Source: Kaistella antarctica (lineage in GTDB: Bacteria > Bacteroidota > Bacteroidia > Flavobacteriales > Weeksellaceae). From it: a stretch of 64,000 nucleotides of DNA. Positions 10,032-16,796 of the stretch are shown piece by piece. Within the stretch, counting starts at the first letter, position 1. The number at the start of each line of letters is the position of its first letter. The DNA lies in contig NZ_FOIX01000002.1 in assembly GCF_900109615.1 (NCBI RefSeq), forward strand, positions 620,001 through 684,000. Direction: 5' to 3'. A program made the position numbers and the translations under genes. The notes under the pieces are model-generated. The model was not told the DNA's origin. It saw only the letters and a list, made by a program, of their open reading frames with translations, and did not search any database.

Positions 10032-10607
10032 TTATTTAAATAAAAAAAATAAAAAGATAAATTTAAATTCCTTTAAAATTTCTCTCAATTCTATTAATGC
10101 AGCTCTGGTTCTTGTTTTTACGGTGCCGAGTGGAATTTGTAATTCCTCAGCGATTTCTTCTTGGGTTAGCCCTCCGAAATAGGCTTTGTTAATAATTACT
10201 TTATAATCATCTCGCAACGTATTCACTCGGTTCTGCACTTCGTTAAATTCATGAGACTGTTCCGTAGAAAGTCCTATACCATCACTTACGAAATCGGGAA
10301 TGCTTTGGTTTTGTAAATCGTTTTGAAAAGATTTTGATTTTAAGCGATCGATCGCCGAATTTCTTGCGATGTTCAGCATCCAAGTGTATAATGAAGCTTT
10401 TGTAGCATCGAAACTTTTTACAGAATTCCAGATTTTTACAAATACATCCTGCAAAACCTCATTGGCTTCTACCTCATACCGAACGATTCTGATGATGACT
10501 CCATAGAGTGCACCCGAATAATTTTTGTACAAATAATTAAACCCTTTTTCATCTCTACTTAATAGTAAAGACAAAATTTGATCTGGTGAAAGGGTTTCTT
10601 TAATCAA
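10032..10607 (-). CDS. ECF-type RNA polymerase sigma factor (SigK-like)
   Basis: A 191-residue sigma-70 family factor of the extracytoplasmic function type. Region 2 lies around residues 20-90 (NYLYKNYSGALYGVI, EANEVLQDVFVKIW, LYTWMLNIARNSAIDRLK) and region 4 around 130-185 with the helix-turn-helix LTQEEIAEELQIPLGTVKTR. No ATG is available before conserved region 2; the start is a TTG at 10605-10607, which may keep expression low. The anti-sigma gene follows after two bases, and msrB is divergent across a 93-bp promoter region. Assignment to the SigK-like group rests on the RskA partner and gene context rather than on sequence comparison. Confidence 0.92.
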   Translation of the reverse strand: MIKETLSPDQILSLLLSRDEKGFNYLYKNYSGALYGVIIRIVRYEVEANEVLQDVFVKIWNSVKSFDATKASLYTWMLNIARNSAIDRLKSKSFQNDLQNQSIPDFVSDGIGLSTEQSHEFNEVQNRVNTLRDDYKVIINKAYFGGLTQEEIAEELQIPLGTVKTRTRAALIELREILKEFKFIFLFFLFK

Positions 10608-10648
10608 TTGTTTTATTCGTCCTCAAAAGTAGTTTTTTTATTTAAGAT

Positions 10649-10680
10649 ATAAAACCAAAATCTGAAGTTCTCCGTATATG
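10649..10680 (+). promoter_or_regulatory. putative ECF promoter upstream of msrB
   Basis: ATAAAACC, 16 bases, then CGTATATG, ending 20 bases before the msrB ATG. The same layout (ATAAATCC, 16 bases, CGTAGATG) lies upstream of the fasciclin gene at 11248-11279. The -10-like CGTA and the spacing fit ECF sigma promoters. This is an inference from two sites and needs transcript start mapping. Confidence 0.5.
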
Positions 10681-10700
10681 CCATTATAATCATTAATAAT

Positions 10701-11237
10701 ATGAAACATTTAATCAAAATATCAGCAGTCTTTCTCTTAGGAACTTTGGGTTTTCAAAATATGAATGCGCAGAAAATTCAGAAGGTGAATGGTAAAAACA
10801 TCGTCAATCCTTTTTATTCCAGAACCGAAACTAAGATTTTAAAAGTAAAGAATTCAGAATGGAAAAAAGTTTTGAACGACAATCTTTATATGGTTTCGCG
10901 CTTAAACGAAACTGAAATGGCGAACACCGGAAAGTACAATAAATTCGATGGTTTAGGAACTTATTACTGTGGAGCGTGTGGAAATGCCCTTTTCAAATCT
11001 GATGCAAAGTTCGCCAGTACTTGCGGATGGCCAAGTTTTTTCCAGACCATTCGTCCAAAATCGGTGATTTATAAAAAAGATGTCTCCTATAATATGGTCA
11101 GAACCGAAGTTCGATGTGGCAGATGCGACGCTCATTTAGGACATTTATTTGATGATGGTCCGACCGCAAATAAAAAGAGATATTGTATGAACTCCATTTC
11201 ACTTGAATTTGAACCCCTAGCAAAAAATTCAAAATAA
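10701..11237 (+). CDS. msrB: secreted peptide-methionine (R)-S-oxide reductase
   Basis: MsrB repairs R-methionine sulfoxide in proteins. The 178-residue sequence begins with a signal peptide (KHLIKISAVFLLGTLGF, cleavage near NMNAQ), so it acts in the periplasm or on the envelope. The zinc site is complete: Cys90 and Cys93 (YCGACG) and Cys139 and Cys142 (RCGRCD). The catalytic Cys is Cys162 in RYCMNS and a possible resolving Cys is Cys108 in STCGWPSF; the HLGH segment follows the second zinc pair. It lies divergent from the ECF sigma/anti-sigma pair and upstream of a fasciclin lipoprotein, and carries a candidate ECF promoter, so it is a likely member of that sigma factor's regulon. Confidence 0.95.
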   Translation: MKHLIKISAVFLLGTLGFQNMNAQKIQKVNGKNIVNPFYSRTETKILKVKNSEWKKVLNDNLYMVSRLNETEMANTGKYNKFDGLGTYYCGACGNALFKSDAKFASTCGWPSFFQTIRPKSVIYKKDVSYNMVRTEVRCGRCDAHLGHLFDDGPTANKKRYCMNSISLEFEPLAKNSK

Positions 11238-11247
11238 TTTAAATAAA

Positions 11248-11279
11248 ATAAATCCAAATCGAGTTTGCGCTCGTAGATG
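11248..11279 (+). promoter_or_regulatory. putative ECF promoter upstream of fasciclin lipoprotein gene
   Basis: ATAAATCC, 16 bases, then CGTAGATG, ending about 43 bases before the ATG. It matches the motif upstream of msrB in both boxes (7/8 positions each) and in exact spacing. The spacer also contains a small inverted repeat, CGAG and CTCG around TTTGCG. Confidence 0.5.
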
Positions 11280-11322
11280 ATATTAACACAAATCTATTAT
11301 ATAACATTAAACAATTTAAAAG

Positions 11323-11901
11323 ATGAACTATTCAAAAATTACCACAGCAGCCTTAGCGCTAACCTTAGCTTTTGGTTTTGCAACACAATCTTGTGCACCG
11401 ATGAACAACATGGCTCAAGAAAAAACAGTAATGGTTGGCGGAGCAGCAATGTACCCGACTAAAAATATCGTAGAAAATGCGATGAATTCAAAAGACCATA
11501 CTACTTTAGTAGCCGCTGTAAAAGCCGCTGGACTGGTAGAAACTTTACAAAGCAAAGGACCTTTCACGGTTTTTGCTCCAACCAATGCAGCCTTTGATAA
11601 ATTACCGGCAGGAACGGTAGGAACGCTGGTAATGCCAGAAAACAAAGCGATGCTTACCAATATTCTTACCTACCACGTTGTTCCAGGCAGAATTTCAGGA
11701 ATGGATCTGATGAATTGGATCAAAAAGGATGGTGGAAAATACATGGCCAAAACAGTTCAGGGAGAAGAATTAACTTTCTGGATGAAAGGTCAAAAGTTAT
11801 ACGTTACGGATGCAAAAAATAATTCAGCCCAAATTACCATTGCAGACGTTAACCAATCAAATGGCGTAATTCATGTGATCGACACGGTTTTAATGCCATA
11901 G
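11323..11901 (+). CDS. fasciclin (FAS1) domain lipoprotein
   Basis: A 192-residue exported protein with a single FAS1 domain, a fold used for adhesion and protein-protein contact at the cell surface. The N-terminus is a lipoprotein signal with lipobox TQSC (Cys about residue 24). The FAS1 core covers about 45-192, with the H1 segment [20 protein letters not shown], the YH motif in LTYHVVPG and the H2 segment NGVIHVIDTVLMP at the very C-terminus. It sits in the ECF sigma neighbourhood and shares a promoter-like motif with msrB. Mycobacterial SigK controls the fasciclin proteins MPT70 and MPT83, an informative parallel. A paralogue lies at 33941-34522. Confidence 0.93.
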   Translation: MNYSKITTAALALTLAFGFATQSCAPMNNMAQEKTVMVGGAAMYPTKNIVENAMNSKDHTTLVAAVKAAGLVETLQSKGPFTVFAPTNAAFDKLPAGTVGTLVMPENKAMLTNILTYHVVPGRISGMDLMNWIKKDGGKYMAKTVQGEELTFWMKGQKLYVTDAKNNSAQITIADVNQSNGVIHVIDTVLMP

Positions 11902-11922
11902 TTTCATAGTTTTATTTTTAAT

Positions 11923-11958
11923 GGTAGCCACTTAAACTTCGGTTTGGGTGGCTTTTTA
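11923..11958 (+). terminator. hairpin terminator after the fasciclin gene
   Basis: AGCCAC-TTAAAC / GTTTGG-GTGGCT stem with a TTCG loop, followed by five T. Confidence 0.85.
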
Positions 11959-12036
11959 TTTATACGTTAATTCGTTAATTTTTATATCTTTAGTCCTTCT
12001 AAAAAACCACTTTATTAATATCTAAAATTAATTGAT

Positions 12037-12636
12037 ATGAAAAAAATACTCTTTACTGCACTTTTATCCTGGTCCTTTTTGGGATTCTCTCAGTATAATG
12101 TTCCAATCGCTAGTCCGCGTCAGAAAGTAGAACAGCAATTCTCGATGACTAAAATCTCTGTTGATTACAGCCGTCCGGGCGTGAAGGGAAGAAAGGTTTT
12201 TGGGGAACTCGTTCCTTATGGAAAAGTTTGGCGTGCCGGAGCAAATTCGGCCACGAAAATTACTTTTGAACAAAATGTGAATTTTGGTGGAAAAGACGTG
12301 ATGGCGGGAACTTATGGTTTATTCGTTGTTCCGATGGAAAAAGAATGGAAGGTGATTCTAAACAAAGATGCGAATCAGTGGGGCGCTTATACGTATGATG
12401 AAAAGCTAAACATTGCAGAAGTCATGGTTCCCGTTCAAAAATTAGGCGAAAAGCAAGAGTGGTTTGAAGTCGCTGTAAATCCTATGGATATTCATTCTGC
12501 CGAAATTATTATCAAATGGGATATGACCAAAGTAGTAATTCCGGTAAAAGAAGCCAAACCAGAGGTAGTCACTAAAATCATCGATAAACTCAATGAAATT
12601 AAGCAGATTGAAAAAGATGCTGCCCCTAAAAAATAA
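12037..12636 (+). CDS. DUF2911 family secreted protein
   Basis: A 199-residue protein with a Sec signal peptide (KKILFTALLSWSFLGFS, cleavage near QYN). The mature part is the DUF2911 domain common in Bacteroidota, recognised by ISVDYSRPGVKGRKVFG, LVPYGKVWRAGANSATKI, the AGTYGLFVVP strand and DANQWGAYTYDE. No function has been established for the family that I can name. It is transcribed alone, with a TATCTTTA -7-like box near 11985 and its own terminator. The C-terminus (about 170-199) is a Lys/Glu-rich helix. Confidence 0.85.
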   Translation: MKKILFTALLSWSFLGFSQYNVPIASPRQKVEQQFSMTKISVDYSRPGVKGRKVFGELVPYGKVWRAGANSATKITFEQNVNFGGKDVMAGTYGLFVVPMEKEWKVILNKDANQWGAYTYDEKLNIAEVMVPVQKLGEKQEWFEVAVNPMDIHSAEIIIKWDMTKVVIPVKEAKPEVVTKIIDKLNEIKQIEKDAAPKK

Positions 12637-12638
12637 TT

Positions 12639-12667
12639 TGAAAGTGGACTTTGGTTCACTTTTTTTT
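12639..12667 (+). terminator. hairpin terminator after the DUF2911 gene
   Basis: AAAGTGGAC / GTTCACTTT-type stem around TTTG followed by a run of T. Confidence 0.85.
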
Positions 12668-12683
12668 GTGATCATAATTTTTA

Positions 12684-12767
12684 TTGGGGCGTCTTAATCC
12701 GTCTTCCACTCCCAATCTTTTTTGAGGCAAAAAAGGATTTCCGTTCAAGCCGGGACGCAAGCTCCGG
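12684..12767 (+). repeat. degenerate dispersed intergenic repeat, copy A
   Basis: Segment with CAATCTTTTTTG, GGCAAAAAAGGATTTCC, then a GCCGGGACGC-type end. Its reverse complement aligns with copy C at 58199-58289 (CCCGGCTTGA versus CCCGACTTAA, then GGAAGACGGAT versus GGAAGGCGGAT), and its centre matches copy B at 50662-50789. It looks like a decayed member of a family dispersed in intergenic DNA of this genome. It fills part of the 365-bp gap before ada. Confidence 0.6.
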
Positions 12768-12836
12768 AATAATTATCAAAATTTGTTTTCAAATTTCTTC
12801 AACCAATCTTACTGTATAAAATAGTTGTTTTCTTAA

Positions 12837-12877
12837 ATTCACCATTCACCATTCACCATTCACCATTCACCATTCAC
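12837..12877. repeat. heptamer tandem repeat (ATTCACC)n
   Basis: Five perfect copies and a six-base partial copy of ATTCACC. On the other strand the unit is GGTGAAT. A second heptamer array begins 12 bases further on. Confidence 0.95.
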
Positions 12878-12888
12878 AATCCAAATGT

Positions 12889-12928
12889 ATCTTTCATCTT
12901 TCATCTTTCAGCGAAGCGGTCTTTCATC
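12889..12928. repeat. heptamer tandem repeat (CTTTCAT)n
   Basis: About three copies of CTTTCAT, a short interruption (GCGAAGCGGT) and one more copy. The complement unit GATGAAA differs by one base from the GATAAAA unit at 58353-58393. Confidence 0.85.
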
Positions 12929-13001
12929 TAATTAAAATACTTGTCAATTTTTCGGTTGCAGAATAATTTTCCGTCACCTATTTTTACTTTAAATTTACAA
13001 C

Positions 13002-14045
13002 ATGCAACTTTCAGCCGACATTATGTATCAAGCTTCATTCGATAAAAATCCTGATTTTGAAGGAGTTTTTTGGATGGGTGTGAAAACGACCGGAATATTT
13101 TGCCGACCAACTTGCACCGCACGCAAACCTAAACCCGAAAATGTAGAATTTTTCCAGTCGGCAAAAGACGCAATCTTAAAAGGATATCGACCTTGTAAAG
13201 TTTGTAAACCCTTAGAAAACCCAAACGAAACTCCCGATTATATTCAAAAAATTTTAGAAGAGCTTCGCGAAGATTCGTCTTTAAAATTCACAGATGTTGG
13301 TTTGGTGGAGCGTGGAGTAGAACCAGCGAACGTGAGAAGATGGTTTCAGAAAAACCACGGCCTGACCTTCCAAGCATTTCAAAGAATGTTCAGATTGAAT
13401 ACTGCATTTAAGAAAATACAACAAGGAGAAAACATTATGGAAACTGCTTACGAAAGCGGATTCGAAAGCTTAAGTGGTTTTAATGAAAGTTTCAAATCGA
13501 TTTTTGGTGTTTCGCCAAAAAATTCGAAAACTCAAAGAATAATTGATTTAAAAAGAATCGAAACGCCGATTGGAACGATGTACGCCGCTGCAGTTGAAGA
13601 AGGAATTTGCATGCTGGAATTCACTGATCGCAAAATGCTCGAAAACGAATTTACAGATTTAGCAAAATCATTAAATGCAACAATCGTTCAAGGTGAAAAT
13701 CCTCATTTTCAAACTTTAGAAAAAGAACTTTCAGAATATTTCGAAGGTAACAGAACGGAATTTACGGTTCCACTTTCACCAGTTGGAACAGATTTTCAAA
13801 AAAGTGTCTGGAATGTCTTACTCAAAATTCCTTATGGTGAAACCTGGACGTATCGCAAGCAATCTGAAGTTTTAGGCGATGCGAAAAAAGTGCGCGCTGT
13901 TGCAAATGCCAACGGAATGAATAAGATTTCGATTCTCATTCCGTGTCACCGAGTGATTGGTAGCAACGGAACATTAACCGGTTACGGCGGCGGAATTTGG
14001 CGCAAACAAAAACTGTTAGAATTGGAGAAAGCCATTCTTTTTTAA
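13002..14045 (+). CDS. ada: Ada-type methylated-DNA repair protein and transcriptional activator
   Basis: A 347-residue bifunctional Ada. The N-terminal Ada zinc domain has Cys34, Cys38 (FCRPTC), Cys65 and Cys68 (RPCKVC); Cys34 is the methylphosphotriester acceptor position. An AraC-type helix-turn-helix follows (about 80-170). The C-terminal O6-alkylguanine methyltransferase (about 185-347) carries the acceptor Cys315 in IPCHRVIG and the later GYGGGIWRK segment. All parts needed for repair and self-activated transcription of the adaptive response are present. Start at ATG 13002; a second ATG at 13023 is possible but would shorten the family's N-terminus. It is followed closely by a small SnoaL-like gene. 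Confidence 0.96.
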   Translation: MQLSADIMYQASFDKNPDFEGVFWMGVKTTGIFCRPTCTARKPKPENVEFFQSAKDAILKGYRPCKVCKPLENPNETPDYIQKILEELREDSSLKFTDVGLVERGVEPANVRRWFQKNHGLTFQAFQRMFRLNTAFKKIQQGENIMETAYESGFESLSGFNESFKSIFGVSPKNSKTQRIIDLKRIETPIGTMYAAAVEEGICMLEFTDRKMLENEFTDLAKSLNATIVQGENPHFQTLEKELSEYFEGNRTEFTVPLSPVGTDFQKSVWNVLLKIPYGETWTYRKQSEVLGDAKKVRAVANANGMNKISILIPCHRVIGSNGTLTGYGGGIWRKQKLLELEKAILF

Positions 14046-14063
14046 AATTATTAATTTACTTTT

Positions 14064-14426
14064 ATGAATCCAGCAGATTTAAAAAATATAGCCCGACTTT
14101 GGTTCAAAGCCTTTAACGAACATGATTTAGAAAGTTTGCTAAAATTGTACGATGACCAAACAGAACATTTCAGTCCAAAATTAAAAGTTCGTGAGCCTGA
14201 GACAAACGGTTTAATAAAAGGAAAAGAGGCACTGAGAAATTGGTGGCAAGATTGTTTTGACCGATTGCCGACGTTACAATATCAAGTCAGTAAACTAACC
14301 GCCGATTCTGAACAGGTTTTTATGGAATATACCCGAAAAGTGGAAGGTGAAAATGATATGGAAATCGGTGAAGTTCTAGAAATTAAGAATGGTAAAATTG
14401 TTTTTTCAAGGGTCTATCACGGTTGA
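14064..14426 (+). CDS. SnoaL-like / NTF2-fold protein
   Basis: A 120-residue single-domain protein of the SnoaL/NTF2 fold: an N-terminal helix with ARLWFKAFNEHDLESLLKLY, then strands and a middle helix (KGKEALRNWWQDCFDRLP), and a final strand pair near EVLEIKNGKIVFSRVYHG. Members include polyketide cyclases, isomerases and many small binding proteins; no catalytic residues point to one of them. It begins 18 bases after ada and could be cotranscribed with it. Cytoplasmic; no signal peptide. Confidence 0.8.
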   Translation: MNPADLKNIARLWFKAFNEHDLESLLKLYDDQTEHFSPKLKVREPETNGLIKGKEALRNWWQDCFDRLPTLQYQVSKLTADSEQVFMEYTRKVEGENDMEIGEVLEIKNGKIVFSRVYHG

Positions 14427-14512
14427 TTTCTGTCTAGGCTTTGCTGCTAACTCTGCAAAATTCGAAATGCCTAATTTTCAAATTATATATTAATAGAAAC
14501 TGAAACTTATTT

Positions 14513-14520
14513 TATCTTTG
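14513..14520 (+). promoter_or_regulatory. Bacteroidota -7 promoter box upstream of GNAT gene
   Basis: TATCTTTG, an exact match to the TAnnTTTG consensus, 14 bases before the ATG. Confidence 0.6.
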
Positions 14521-14534
14521 AAAAAACAACACCA

Positions 14535-15080
14535 ATGAATTTCTCTATCCAGCTAGCTTTAGAAAATGAAAATATCAAATTAGTTCCCTTACAGGAAAGC
14601 GATTTCGAGCGACTTTATAAGGTTGCCTCAGATCCAGAAGTTTGGTCGATGCATCCCAATAAAGAAAGATACAAACGAGAAGTTTTTCAAAATTTCTTCA
14701 CCGGCGCGATCGAAAGTAAAGGAGCTTTTTTAGTTGTTGATAAAAACTCGGACGAGGTTTTAGGAAGTACCAGATTCTACGATTTTAATGAAAATGATAA
14801 AAGTGTCTTAATTGGATATACTTTTTATGGCACCAAATCCTGGGGGAAAAATATCAATGCAAGTGTTAAAAAAATGATGCTGGATTATATTTTTCAATTT
14901 GTGGATCAGGTTATTTTTCATGTCGGAAAAGACAATATCCGGTCAGTAAAAGCGATGACGAAACTGGGTGCAAAAAATATAGGTGAAGAAGAAGTCGCCT
15001 ATTTTGGAGAACCGTCAAAAATGAACGTTGTTTTTCAGATCAAAGAAGAAGACTGGAAATTAAAGCAGAATTTACATTAG
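14535..15080 (+). CDS. GNAT family N-acetyltransferase (RimJ/RimL type)
   Basis: A 181-residue acetyltransferase of the GNAT fold, RimJ/RimL-like. The N-terminal strand ENIKLVPLQESDFERLY, the central strand VLGSTRFYDF, the acetyl-CoA-binding region (GYTFYGTKSWGKNINASVKK) and the NIRSVKAMTKLGAKNIGE segment, where family members have an Asn and an SVKAMxKLGA motif, are all present. The substrate cannot be told. It is preceded by a consensus -7 box and is probably its own unit, or cotranscribed with the following DUF2945 gene 36 bases downstream. Confidence 0.88.
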   Translation: MNFSIQLALENENIKLVPLQESDFERLYKVASDPEVWSMHPNKERYKREVFQNFFTGAIESKGAFLVVDKNSDEVLGSTRFYDFNENDKSVLIGYTFYGTKSWGKNINASVKKMMLDYIFQFVDQVIFHVGKDNIRSVKAMTKLGAKNIGEEEVAYFGEPSKMNVVFQIKEEDWKLKQNLH

Positions 15081-15116
15081 TATTTTTTTAATTAAAATTC
15101 ACCAAAATTAAAACTG

Positions 15117-15329
15117 ATGATTAAAGTAGGAACAGTTGTACAATGGAAGTGGGGAAGCGGCACAGCCAAAGGAAAAGTGAATGAAGTCTTTACTGAAGAT
15201 ATTACAAAATTCATCAAAGGATCAGAAATTACCCGAAAGGCTACACCAGAAAACAAGGCTTATTACATCGCGCAAGAAGATGGTGACAAAGTTTTGAAAA
15301 GTGCAACTGAAATTGAACGCGCAGATTAA
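15117..15329 (+). CDS. DUF2945 family small protein
   Basis: A 70-residue protein of the DUF2945 (Tudor-like, 'hypervirulence associated') family. The family pattern is clear: VVQWKWGSGTAKGKV near the N-terminus, a middle GSEITRKATPENKAYYI and the conserved VLKSATEIER near the end. Function is not established; the fold suggests nucleic-acid or protein binding. It is convergent with the cryptochrome gene, with 23 bases between stops and no obvious strong hairpin. Confidence 0.85.
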   Translation: MIKVGTVVQWKWGSGTAKGKVNEVFTEDITKFIKGSEITRKATPENKAYYIAQEDGDKVLKSATEIERAD

Positions 15330-15352
15330 GAACGCCTTTTAAGATTTACTTT

Positions 15353-16744
15353 TTAATCTTTCTCCAACTTTTGAATCAGATTAATCGCCCGCGTCCATTT
15401 TTGATAAATTTCAACTGGTTTTGGATATTCGGTAATATCGAACTCCCACGGAATTAAAACTTCAATATTATTTTTATTTTGCAATTCTGGAATCCATTTT
15501 CTAATGTAATCCTGCGAATTGTATTTGTTAGATTGGTGAACGGGATTTGTGTAATAAATTTCAAATGCCTGCATGTGCCAGTTCATCCAATTTGAACTAA
15601 CGTCATAATCGATTAACTTACTTTCAAAATAGGCCGCGCCCCAAGTCCAGTCTATTTTTAAATCATACACAAAATAACTGGCGCAGTTCACTCGTCCGCG
15701 ATTACTCATGTATCCGGTTTCATTTAATTGCCTCATATGTGCATCTATAAAAGGAATTCCAGTAGTTCCATTGCACCATCTCTTAAATTTCGCTGGATCA
15801 TTTTCAAAGTCTACTTCTTTATCTTTATACCCTTTGGTTTTAAAAATTTCATCGCCAAATCGCATCCCTTTAAACGTAAAATAATCCCGCCAAACCAATT
15901 CAAAAATCAACCACCACGTACTTTGATTTTTTTTAATAAGCTGTTCATATTCCTTGACGACCTCAAAAATAGTTCGAGGAGAGATACATCCTAGAGCCAG
16001 GTAGGGCGAAAACTTAGAACTGTAATCCAAACCTTCAGATTTATTTCTGGACCAGCGATAGCCCGTTAAAAGTTCAGATTTGAATGTGTAATATTGTAAT
16101 CTTTCTAAAGCTAAAGTTTCTCCACCTTCAAGAAAAGGCGATGCTTCATTATATTCTTTCTTCGTAAATCCGTAATTGCTGTAAGAGGGAAATTTAGTGC
16201 TTTTTGCATGCTTGCAACTTTTTAAATTTTGAGGGACAGGAAAGGTTCGTCGGGGTTCCGCTTCTTGCCCAGCTGGGATTCTATACGCTTTACTTGTTAA
16301 AGGAATATTCGCAATATCAAAAGGAATATCTCGTTTGTGATAAAGAGTTTTTCCCCAGAATAAATGGTAATTGATGGCTGGCAGTAAGTTTTTAAGCTGA
16401 TTGATTAATGACAATTCCTCACTTGCGTATTCTTCTTCCGCGTAGATTTCAGTAATCTCAAAATCTTCTATTAATTTTGGCAACAGTTGCAGCGAAGATT
16501 CTGACCCAATCACTAAATGTCCACCCAGATTTTCTAAATTATGCTGTAGATCAGTTATTGATTGTTCTAGAAATTTAAATCGGTTAATATCTGCTTTTCT
16601 AAATCCCAGGTCTATATTTTCAAAAAGCGATTGTTCGATGCTGTAGCAAAAAACAAGCTCATCGCAATCTTTGGTGGCAACAAAAAGAGCTTCGTTGTCT
16701 TGTAATCGGAGATCATTTTTAAACCAAACTAAACCTCTTTTCAT
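15353..16744 (-). CDS. cryptochrome/photolyase, DASH type
   Basis: A 463-residue flavoprotein of the cryptochrome/photolyase superfamily. The N-terminal alpha/beta photolyase domain begins RGLVWFKNDLRLQDNEAL. The FAD domain shows GLDYSSKFSPYLALGCISPR, WWLIFELVWRDYF, GIPFIDAHMRQLNETGYMSN and RGRVNCASYFVYDL, the last two in the form typical of DASH cryptochromes. DASH members repair cyclobutane pyrimidine dimers in single-stranded or looped DNA and may act as light sensors. It lies downstream of the P-type ATPase gene on the same strand (52-bp gap); ada is nearby on the other strand. DASH assignment is from motif style and should be confirmed by phylogeny. Confidence 0.9.
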   Translation of the reverse strand: MKRGLVWFKNDLRLQDNEALFVATKDCDELVFCYSIEQSLFENIDLGFRKADINRFKFLEQSITDLQHNLENLGGHLVIGSESSLQLLPKLIEDFEITEIYAEEEYASEELSLINQLKNLLPAINYHLFWGKTLYHKRDIPFDIANIPLTSKAYRIPAGQEAEPRRTFPVPQNLKSCKHAKSTKFPSYSNYGFTKKEYNEASPFLEGGETLALERLQYYTFKSELLTGYRWSRNKSEGLDYSSKFSPYLALGCISPRTIFEVVKEYEQLIKKNQSTWWLIFELVWRDYFTFKGMRFGDEIFKTKGYKDKEVDFENDPAKFKRWCNGTTGIPFIDAHMRQLNETGYMSNRGRVNCASYFVYDLKIDWTWGAAYFESKLIDYDVSSNWMNWHMQAFEIYYTNPVHQSNKYNSQDYIRKWIPELQNKNNIEVLIPWEFDITEYPKPVEIYQKWTRAINLIQKLEKD

Positions 16745-16796
16745 TTTGTGGTCATTTATTATTAAAGCTAAACAAATGTTGTGACTAAAATATCTT

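Noticed and set aside
12837-12928. Tandem heptamers as a possible CRISPR array
   Set aside because: Units are seven bases without unique spacers; no cas genes are in the window.
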